A DNA stretch of 64,000 nucleotides from Saturnia japonica (lineage: Eukaryota > Arthropoda > Insecta > Lepidoptera > Saturniidae), in NCBI GenBank assembly GCA_033032175.1, contig CM065334.1, positions 4,089,705 to 4,153,704 on the forward strand, given 5' to 3'. The notes under the pieces are model-generated. The model saw only the letters and a list, made by a program, of their open reading frames with translations. It was not told the DNA's origin and ran no database searches. The position numbers were made by a program, and so were the translations under genes. This document shows positions 11,001 to 23,000 of this stretch, piece by piece. How positions within the stretch are numbered: position 1 is the first letter of the stretch; each line of letters begins with the position of its first letter.

Positions 11001-14000
11001 ATTAGCGTTTTTAAACAAACAAACAAAAAACTTTCCGCTTTATTATATTAGTATAGATTTTTTTACCGACTTAAAATAGACAAGCAGGTTTCTCAATTCG
11101 AATTTATATCTTTTTCAGTCAGTCAATCGGTCAGTCAGTCAGTCAACCAATCACCTCTTTGCCTATAGCATATTTACAAAAAAACGTACTTATGGATTAG
11201 GTAAATAAACTCCAGTCGTGCGTTGGAGATTTCACACACACAAACTTTTTTTAACTTTGTCTATTGTATAGGTATATTTCAAGACAATCGTCTTTATAGA
11301 GTAAACTCTAGTCGTACGTAGAAGTTGACACGCACCATTTTTTTCAATATCAAAATAATCTTTATTCAATTTAGACCCTAAGAAGGCACTTATGAACGTC
11401 AAAACACTACTGCCGGTTCGGAAAATATCCTACATATTGAGAAGTACCGGTAGGAAACTCGATCGAGTTCTTCTTTTTCCGAACCTTACAAGTGCTAATA
11501 TAACAATACAAGGTACAATGATAATAATTTAGTGGATGCACAGAGAGGGATTCACATAATGATCCACCCTATAATAACCCTTTGATAGTAAAACCCTGAA
11601 CTTGTTGTCCGATAAATCAGTAATGTGCTACGGAATCTTATTATAGAACCAAAAACTTTTTTTAGTTTTACTAAGTCTAAAATCGTAAAACTGAAACTAT
11701 AGATTAGGAACACCTAGGTAAGATGAGGCAGGGTAACTTCACAGTTATCAAACCTTGATCAAGCTTTACCTTCTTTTGTTTAGGGAAGAAAACGAGTTCA
11801 TGGGTCCATCATTCTCCACGATAGCCGGGGCTGGTGAGAACGGGGCCATCATTCACTACAGTCCTCTACGCGAGGGTCCGCAGCGTGTTATCACGAAGGA
11901 CGATATGCTTCTGGTTGACTCTGGAGGACAGTATAAGTAAGTTTTAAGTAATACTTAAGGTTTAAGGATTGTATAAAGCTGAACAAAGTTTCGAAATTGA
12001 CTAATTTAATTGGAGAACTGCATTTGTTAAACATTTTATATCTTTATATTTTATATATCTCTCGGTGGTGGCCGTCGTGTTTGTAATCAGAGACAGTACC
12101 TACCGTCAATGTGCCGAGTCATTATTAATTAATTTTTGGTGCGGCTTTCATCCCCTATCCAATTACCTCTTTGTCTTGCGCGCGCTTTGTCATGAACACT
12201 ATGGTCCAAATAAAATCAAGAAAATCAAAAACGCTGCGTATCTGGTGGTTTTCAAGTGTCCTAACCCTGACCTCTTCAAAACTGTTTACTTATTAAATTC
12301 TATTTTATAGATGGCTTGGCTACATTATATATTTTGATAAGTACCTATTTTCTATAATATTAATATTTTTTCAGAGATGGCACTACTGATATTACAAGAA
12401 CTAGGCATATGAACTCTTCACCGACTCCGGAGCAGCGCCGAGCGTTTACACGTGTATTATAGGGTCAGATCTTTTTAGGAACAGCTGTCTTCCCTAACGG
12501 CATACTGGTAATTATTTGATCCTGATAAATAAAAATAAAATTGTCACACAATGTCATTTGTTACCTCATTAAATTTCATACTACAAACATACATGATAAT
12601 ATTTATATGATTAAAAAGTATTTGTAATTTCGAAAAGACATTGCATTTACTCACACATTCACAGCTTATCGCTGCAATTGCATAATGCAACAAACAATGG
12701 TGTAAAAATAAAACACTTCCCCTTTTAAAAGATGTCATATAATTCAAGACATTTCTAATGCTTTCGACCTTCTTTTTATTTTGTTATATATAAGGGAGCC
12801 GTGTTCCCCAAGTCCGGTGAAACTGTCAAAGCCTTCTGAAGCTTCAAGACCCTTACGGCCAACAGTTAGTGTAGTCGGATCGAAAACAAAAGCTACAATT
12901 TTCTTTGTTATACGAGTTACATCGACGTACAATACACGTAACCACAATCAAACAAGTCTACTAAACATTAAATTACGCATTAAGAACTTTTTTTTTTTAA
13001 TAAGCGGGATTTGTTTTGATAACGACTTATTTAGGTACACATATACAAAACAAACATATACAAAAATGGTCTCGTAACCTATCTCTTTCTCTTTCAAGTG
13101 CCGATCTACATACGACTAAATCTATGGTTGTCACCAAGTTTATGGGCTCTATATCCTTCTAATGCAAAATTTTATATGGTCGTGTCTTGTCATGATTTTC
13201 TATCAGTAATTCTTTGCTGAATAAAGCCAAGATTTATTTGGTAATTTCTGTCCTTTATCAATCCTCTAACTCTAGAGTTTCATGTATACTCTACTGTTTA
13301 GGTATTTTCTGAAGTTAATATAAAGTAAAATTTATGTGAATAAACAGGGGCATACTATAGAAGTATTGGCTCGCAAGGCCTTATGGGACGTGGGCCTTAA
13401 CTACGGCCACGGTACAGGCCATGGGGTCGGGCATTTCCTTAACGTTCACGAAGGCCCAGCCTGGATTCTCAGCGGAGTGGCTGCCAATGATCCCGGCATC
13501 AGACCAAAAATGATTTACAGTAACGGTAAGTTATACTCATTTGTGTTCTCGTATCTCGGTAAAGCTGTAGCGTCATTATTAATTTATAATATTGTACTCG
13601 TGCATTGTGTGCACGGACAGTCCAGTCTCGGTCGGCACACGCAATGCACGCGGTAATAATACAGAAATAAATAATTTAATTTGGAAGGATTGTTTTCATA
13701 TTTATCTCCAGACTGGTAAACCTCCAAATTGTTGACCACCCGACGTGATTTTTAAACGTGCCGATTTTCACGTGTGCCGACCGAGACTGGACTGCCCGTG
13801 CACACAATGCACGAGTACAATATTATAAATTAATGATGACGCTACAAAGCTATCAAAATGTCCAATGGTCCAAAATGTATTCAGGATGGATTTCTTGGAC
13901 AGGGCAGTAAGGGCAAGTATTTTAACTGTGGTAGAGGATGGTAGACATCTAGTTTCCTGGTGTACGTACCAGGATCTTGTAACATATAAAATACTGTGGC

Positions 14001-17000
14001 CCACCATTTCATCCGTGTTAATTATCACATTACTAACGCACCCGTGTGGGCATTTTTTTATACCCTGTGTAAAACTATCGACATTTTTATGAGGAATAAA
14101 TTACATTTTCAAATTATAATATAGCCCATGTTACTCGCTGATATTTAACTTTAAGTTGGTGAAATAATTTTTAAAATCGGTCCAGTAGTTTTTGAGTTTA
14201 TCCATTATAAACAAAAAATCAAATCTTTCCTCTTTATAATATTGGTATAGATATATGCTGGAGCTGGTACGCAATAATAACAACTTGTTGTTGTTGTTTT
14301 ATTCTTCTACAAGCTAAAAGAATAATGGCTCAGTTGGTAGCGTGTATGGACATTGCGTCGATCGTCTTAGTTCGAATACCTGCAATAAGCCTGAGTTTTC
14401 GGTGAATGAAAACATCATTATGAAACCGTAGGTAGATGTAGGGCTTTTTCTAAAGTCCGCCTGATTAGCTACCACTTTCAAGTTAAAAAATCTCTCACCA
14501 AACACCAATAGCTGTGTTCCGGCAGCTGCTCTTGACAGCCAGTCTTCCATAGACTTTGCGTGATAGACAGGTTAGATTGTAGCCATAACGCCTAAACCTA
14601 TAACGATAAAAAAGGTCATCAGATATGATAGCTTTCAGCGACAGTTATACCAGAATTATTGTGCTATTGATCACCATACTTGAACTTGTAGCGTCAAGAA
14701 ATTTCTTGAAGAAAACTTTCATACAAGATGATTTCCTATGAAATATGTATGGGCCTAATGGTCCCATGAGTGAATGTTATGCTCGAGGTCCTGGGTTGGA
14801 TTCCCAGGTCGAGCAAAGTGTTATTGAGTTTTTCCTATGAAATTTTCAGTAGCAGCTCGGAGTTTGGCTTCGTGCCCGATTAATGGCAATCTATTGGTGG
14901 TTATTTAAGTTAATAATGTGTTCTGTTATGCTGTCTGAGTAAGTTTTGATTAACTATAATTTATGACCGCTTATTTTTAATTTTTTAGTTGGTGGCTAAT
15001 ATAAACATCTACAAATATTAACATCGACCAGTATTTTATGTATTTTTATTTATATCTCAAAACCTGCACATAACTGGCACCATGTGTCTTTGGAAAAAAT
15101 ATGTCATATAATGACTAGATACTGGAATAAAAATTTTAGAACGAAACGCGACGAGATATACGAGATATTGATATTTATAGGTAGCCTCCCATACATTAAA
15201 AACGGGTTTTCTCAATTTACTCCAAAATTATGGGTCCAATGAAAAAGGCATTTCACCCATATGTGTTGGCAATTGATATAGCAATCGAATGATGCATTAA
15301 ATTTTGTGAAATGAAGACTTTGAATTTTTAAGTCGTCTATGTCAAACCGCTTGTATGGGAACGACCCACCGTGCGGCACCAAGGCGCATCTGCTAGAGGT
15401 CTTGTTCTCGGCGAACGGTCCCTTGCGTTATTGTCTGAGTTATAGCAATCTATGGTTATAACATTGTCAATGGTGCGCTATTGTGTCGACGGGGCACGGC
15501 GCCTGTCCGCCCGGTCGCGTCCTTTGGAGTGTTTCCGCTCTTTTTGGTCCTCTTTGTTTGTAGATAAAGTAGGTACGCATGTCCTTGACGCAAAAGTGTA
15601 ATCTTTGTAATGGTATTATGGTATTTACCTGATCATTAATATGTAGCTATAGAGCAGTTACAGCGCCATCTATTATCTGTTTAACCAAAATGAGAGTTGT
15701 TAGAATGTTCACATTCTGTGCGTATGCGTAATATGCGTAGATCAAACAAACACAGCGCCGCGCCACCAACGCACCCGGGTTGCCTAAATGCCTATCAATT
15801 TATCATAATCATAATTATTCTCACTTCCCGCAAGTATAAATTAAATAAAATGATCAAAAGGGTAAAGTTTAACTTCATAAAATTGTCTATATGATGAAGT
15901 AACTTTTATTCGTAAGGATTAATAAGCGATGTTTAAAAATAATGCTCCTAAATCACTTAATTTTCAACAAATGTTTGTCACAAAATACCTTATTGTGGCT
16001 TATGTATCTAAGATATCGCGGACATTTTTTAGTACTTATATTAAAGACCAATATTTTTGTACCATTAACCATTACGCCAGCGCACACGGATAAAGCATTC
16101 GGGAAGTATTCGTACAAAAAAGGCGATCAAAGCAGTGAAGGAAACAATTCGAAGAAGTCCTGTCTAAAAGCAAAAGATTTTATCTCGGGAAATGAATATA
16201 GCACCTAGAACCATGTCGCGTATTAAAAGATGACTTAGGACTTGCAACCTGTAAGAGACGCACTGGTCATTATTTAACTGATAATTTAAAAATGAATAGG
16301 GTGGTGAAATAAAAAAAACTTCTTAAGCGGTACGCGAAGGGATGTCATAGAATTTTTTTATTTTGTGACGAGAAAATTTTTACTATTGAACAATGTTTTA
16401 ACAAGCAGAATGACCGAGTTTTTATGCTCGAAGCTCTACAAAAGCTTCCCAATTAGTCAGCAGAGTACAACGTGGACATTATCCAACTTCAGTGATGGTT
16501 TGGTGGGGTGTTAGCTATCAAGGAGTGACTGGGCCATATTTTTGTGAAAAAGGTATCAAAACATCGGCAAAAGTGTATCAAGATAAGATTCTTGAGAAGG
16601 TGGTTAAAGCCTCTTAATAACACCAAGTTCCATAACCAAGAATGGTCCTTTCAGCAAGACTCAGCATCGGATCATAAAGATCAATCCACTCAAGCGTGGT
16701 TGGAAAAGAACGTTTCAGACTTCATCAGAGCTGAAGACTGGCCGTCATCTAGTCCCGATCTTAATCCACTGGATTATGATTTATCGTCAGTTTTAGAGAG
16801 TATGGCATGCTCTAAACGCCATGATAATTTGGAGTCCCTAAAACAATCCATAAGATTGGCAGTGAAGAATGTCCCCATGGAGAAAGTGCGTGTTTCCAAA
16901 AAGTTTTTTTCTTGTTACAATATTTATGGCAAGAGAAGGTAGATGTACAAAACGCGGTAGTTTGAAAATAATAATTATATTTTTTCAGAACCTGGTTATT

Positions 17001-20000
17001 ACGAAGTTGGCGAATACGGCATCAGACACGAAGACTTGGTGGAGACAATAGAAATAAACAGAGACGCTGATCATTTACTGGTGAATATTCCTTATCATTT
17101 TGTGCTCTTAGGGGATATTTTATTATTTAAAAAAAGGTATTCTGGTATACGTGACAAAGTGGGCTTAAATGGTATCTTGAGGAGCGCGCCGCTCGTGAGG
17201 CAGATGCGTTGCAGTTCAAGGTGGGAGTCATAGACCAATAACCAGAGGATAGACGACCATCTTAGAACAATCGTTTTGTTTCGTTAGCGAGGTGATTTAC
17301 ACATATTCACAGACGATACACATACACAACTTTCTATAGATACCAATTTATACATTTCATTCATGATTGATATCTCCATCGCATTTACTCTTGAAGTGGC
17401 CTAATGAGCCGTCCGCTACCTCTCTCTTTCCCTCATTATATTTGTATATATGGTACTTGTCAAATTACGTTAGTGATGGAATCATACATTTAAATCGGTA
17501 CTTTACGGTAAATAAGTAAACTAGTGATGTATTTTCGTGTCAATCGGTATTTTACTAAACAAATTACCGGTTTTTATCGATATTTTTGCGACGGCAACCA
17601 TTTTACCAGATTTATCAAACTGAATCTTAAAATAAAAGAAACGTAAGGATTACATAATATTTATTCTTATTGGGATTTACAAATATTAACATGCCATAAA
17701 ACTTTCCCTTCATACTACACGGGCTTAGGACCGGTGCATTGTTTTAAAACCTCAGACCTAGGAATTTCAGCAGGATCTTGAAGTGTTGTGGTGGTTTTTA
17801 TTTTAATTCATACCTTATGTTGGCTCTATATTGTGTAATTTTGGCGACATTTTACGTGATGTAGTTTGGTTATTTTGCACAAGTGGATTATAAATACCTA
17901 ACTGGGAACATGCATTTTAAGTTCACATAAAACTCCCTGTAAAATTTTAAAAATGGAGCCTCGATCTTGTTGAAGCTATGTTTGAATATTGCAAGATAGA
18001 TAATTACATTTGGGTAAATACTTATTGTTTAACATTGACTTTGGCTGAAATGTGTAATAACAGTACGAACAGTTGCCATTCAATAAAAGAAAGACGGAGC
18101 GCATGGAACTAAAAGTGAAACCAGAAAAAAGGAAATACAAAATGGAACATTATTACAATTAAATGATCATAAGAATTAAAATATTACCATAAAACAATAG
18201 TCATAATATGAATCATGAATGTTGTTAAAAAATACACCAGACAAATTTGCATGCTTCATAAAATATTTGTATGAATAATTAGTAAATATTACACATAAAT
18301 GCCTAATTAAGTAATTAGAAACAAAGAAAATATGCTAGATTATGACATGATTACATACTAGAATTACATAATTATTATTTACCTTAAAAATCATAACAAT
18401 ACATGTGAGTATATTCATGCATCTTTTAAATTTTATTTTATAATTGATTCTGATTTAATCAATCAATGTTATATTATGTACATTAGATAACTAAGAACAT
18501 TACCTAATAATAACAATGAATTATTAATAATATATTACAACTAGTAGTAGTACTATATTTTAAAAACAATGTAAACAAAATTTGCATATTCGTTAGAATT
18601 AACTATGAGGCATACTGAAGGAATTCTGTTAGTAATTGCAGTGATATATTTTGCAAAGGCATAGTAGATATAGGTATCTAGATCCAGTAATAATATATCT
18701 ATACATAATAATAGTTAATAGAGGAATTAAAATAAAGACAATTTTAGTTGCAGAAACTATGATAATAATAAGTAGTACCTATACAGTTAAATATGATTAT
18801 GTAGTACTACGCCTTCTAACTGATCTGTAACTAAATCCTTTTGTAGCTTTAGTATGGATTAAACTTTCCATTTCTACATCTTTAGATCTGGAATCAATAT
18901 TATGCATTCGTCTGTTAAAATTAATGCCACCATTGTTTTACTTGCATTCTAATAAATAACAAATAACCAAAAAGCTTTGAGAAAAGTTTCTTTGTGCATC
19001 TCACAATTGTACAATGTAGTATCAATTTTTTGTTCCAATGAACATTCTCAGGGGGAATAAAATTCTCTATGAATTCAGTGTCGTCAGTTTGAAAGTTATC
19101 AATGTATGATCCATATTTTTATTGGTTTACTAAATTTTGAAGGGTACCTAACATTTTGTCATCATCATTAGCACAATTTGTAAATAATGACTTACCAGTA
19201 GTGATGTTATTAATTAATAAAGTTTTATAAGCCGAGACAAAGTGAGTACAATCTGGGTTGGTATTGAAATTACCATGTGCTCTTATTAGACCAAAAAATT
19301 TTTCTAATGGATATTGGTTTAGTTGTCTGAGACTTAAAAATTTTACACCCTCAATAGAGCATAAATCAGACCACAGATGTTTCATAGTTTTAATATTATG
19401 CATAAAATGCTTCAGTGACAAAGGCTTGCTTTCCCTTTCAACGGAAGAATCAAACCGCATTGAATTTAGTTTCTTCACAGCATTATTCCAGAAATCTATG
19501 TGTTCAGAATTTAAAGATAGAGCATGTTGCAATTTATAACCAGAGTGACCAAAACGATTTAAACTATCAAACAAATCATTTATAAATAAAAGTATTTCTA
19601 CTGTGAAAAGATCATTATCAATATCCACATTCGGAATAGAATATTCATGCTCCTGTAGAAAAAGCAGGGACTTCATATAAACTTCAAGCGATGTAGCCAC
19701 TTGTCTGCTGAATACTTGAGCAGCTAGTTTGACCTGGAAATATACAATAAAGTAATTTTATTTATAAAATAAAAAAATAATGCAGGGCAAAGCTAGTATC
19801 CATAATATACAGACGAAGTCGCGGGTACCAGCTAGTAAATATATATTCAGTAGTATTGGAGATGAAAATGACTAAAATATGTTGAGATCTCTTTAGTATG
19901 GGCAATCATACATCACTTTTGTCAAGCAAAGTGGTCATTTTATAAACTTCACATGCGACTGGGATTTTAATAATTTTACTTACATAGGTACATAGTGTAT

Positions 20001-23000
20001 ATAAATGATTTCACGCCTATACAGGTTGATTTTTGAGATGGGTCAGTGAGAATTTTACTTACCTTCATTTTATCATATGATGTAGGTTTAACATGTTTGT
20101 CGGTGAGTTTAGTGCTTCTTGCTCGTCCACCATTTCCATCTACTTTATAAAGAATTTCAATGTACTCCCACTTAGCACGCCGATTACCGATGAGAAGATC
20201 TTTCTTCTAAAAATTATTGCGAAAACATTTTAGTAAATGAGGTACATCATAGATGTGATATAGCCGGTTACTATTAATGTTATAGGAAACATTATTATCA
20301 TTGTAGCCTTCACTGCGTACAAGTTCTCTATTTGAGTCAGATATTATTAGCTGCAACATTGGCAGAGCTTTGATCACTAACTGTGGCTCTAACTATGAAT
20401 CCAGCTTCAAAAATTGCAAATACTACCTCCTTGATAATATTCTTTAAAACAAATGTTTTTACTCCATCTCGAGCAAATTAACAATTCCACAAATTAACAA
20501 ATATAAAATGTTTATTAATGTTAATTATGAACAACGAACAATGGCGGTTCAATTTGTTTTGTCAATTTTGACAATTCCAATGAAAATGGCGGCCACAGAC
20601 CAATATGGCGGAAGAATATCAATGAGTATGCCTTTGTGTGAGTATTTCTTTGTGTGAAAGAGAAACGTAGCGGGTACGCTTATGGATTTTTCCCATGTTG
20701 AGTGAAATAGATGCGCGAGCTTTTCGTGTTAAAATATATAGGCGAGTTGACAGAGCCTGTGGGAGTGTAGGGTTGCCATTCGTCCCGATTTCCCGATATA
20801 TCGGGACTGTCACCGTCATTACGCTCTCTGTCCCGACAAAACACTTACGTCACGAGGGCCAGTACCAGCAGCATCCTGTAGATGATCGCAAATAGAGTCG
20901 ACTGCCTGCTATTCCAGCACTGAGTTCGCCTCCATATTGCGGTAGTTATTTAACGAAACAACATTTTTATTTTTAAAGACTATCAAATTCGTAAGTATAT
21001 AAATAAATCCCATAAAAAACATAAATATGAAATGAGAGCCAAGTTCAATGGTCAGTCCTGAAAATTCTTTATAACAACTTAAAATATCATTTCTTCTTTT
21101 AACTTTGGATAATAATTATATTGAAGCCTAAGGTCTGACTTGTCATAAATGTCATACGTCACACGGCATCAAGTGTGATTTCATTCCAAGAAGTATAACT
21201 TCTAGCACGCGTTTTTTATATTATAAAAATACATGCATCTACCATTTTTTGTTTTTGTTTCCAGGCTGACGGTATAGTAGCCGACTTCGAAGGTCGCGGA
21301 GCAGTTGGCTTCTACACTATTTCTCTTGCCCCCCACCAGACGGCCTGCTTGGATGTTAACTTACTAACTGATCTCGAGGTAAAAGTTTATTAGTATTTTT
21401 TTTTCTTTTCAGTGACAACAGTTGTCCAGTAATTATACGGGTATATTGTCAGGTGAAAAAATTCGCAACATATTTTGTGCCTACATGGAGAATAGAGGTG
21501 AGACCCATCTTAAAAGGAGGACAAGTTTAAAGAGTGTAAGCTACAAATTATAATTAAAAAATGCCATGCCGCTAGCGTATCAAAATAGAATGATACTGTT
21601 AAATGATTTTATATTGGGTGAAAATTCAAAGTAATACCTTTTGGCGTTATTTTTAAAATACCACCACCGCACCGCCCTAAATTTAAGCGACCTTTTGTTG
21701 TTTTGGCGCCTCAAAAGCAATTGCCAGTGTCAATGTTCTGTTTTAAAACTAGTAGGTACAGAATATGTGGTAGTTTCGATGCAATGTAGCCGTACTAGGT
21801 AGGTAATTAAAAACACACCTAGGATATTAGTTTAATACATTTTATTAGTTATTAGTTACCTACGTGTCGATCATTTTTCTCACTTGCTTAAAGTTTATGG
21901 TAACTGTTCCGACTCCTTAGTGGCTTACGGCCGTTTTCAATAACATAGCTTATTACTTATTACGTTATTACACAATAATAAAACCCCGATTAGTACATAT
22001 TTGTCATAAGTAGGTACTATCTTTAACTTAATACTGATATCGGCTTCGCTCTTATCTATTCAAGCTATAGGATTTGGATATATATTATGTAGATACGAAA
22101 AACTATCCATTGATAGGTTATTCAAAAAAAAATTATTAATGTAAGGTTATATTTTCCTATCTTTAGTAACTGAAACAACGGATAGTTAGGTTATTGAAAA
22201 CGGCCGTAAGAAGTAGGCTGTAAAAGGTAAAAATAATTTTCAGATTTTATTGGTATTAACTTCAAAAAATCTCTTGATGCTTATTTATAAGTTTAAGTTA
22301 ACTTTACATATCTGCAAAGTTTCTTCAAGGGGCATTTTTGGGCTAGATGTGGATGCATGAGGTGTCGAAATACGTTTATGGAACCGAGACGCTCGAGCCA
22401 ACTTCATCTGCACATGGTGTTCCCTGCTGAGTAACGAATGAGGAAACGGCGGTAGCGGGCGGTACAATGACTGTGGTGAAAAGTTTGTCATAATGACTCG
22501 CTTTTGCGTGTCGGGATCAACGTTTGCAGATCCAATTAAATGTATGAAAACCGGTATGACAGCGGTGACCGTCGATGGATTTAGATCTCTCAGTGATTGC
22601 CGTTGTGTTAGGATTGTATTGAGCTTTCAATCAGGGACAGTACAATCAATTTGCCATGCTGCTATATAAAAAAAAAATATATACCAAATTGCAACATTTA
22701 CAAAATGCATATTATATCTACGCAAATTTCTTCCTCCCGGAAGGCAGAATCATAGAAATAATATGTAGTTAGACGTTGTTTGTAGTGTTAGATCGAATTT
22801 CACGGTTAGGGTATTAGTCAGATCGCGACTTATATGCAAGTACAACAACAGCCCAGCCCCAAACAGAGGTTCGGCCACTTTTGCACCCTTGTTGCTTTGC
22901 TTTGGCTGCCGAGTGCCTCAAGCCCTGTAAAGCTGGCAAAGCCTCTAGTGACTAGGACCCTCAAGGCTAACAGTATGGTATTCAGTTGAAAAAAAAAGTT

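Noticed and set aside
13336..14028. Two ORFs on opposite strands sharing LIYNIVLVHCVHGQSSLGRHT-like peptides
   Set aside because: The shared peptide comes from the two arms of the foldback element. Only 13348-13525 is a real exon, and it ends before that peptide.
14325..14400. Possible functional tRNA gene
   Set aside because: Box-like motifs are present but no acceptor, anticodon or T arms pair properly, and it is shared with a SINE body elsewhere.
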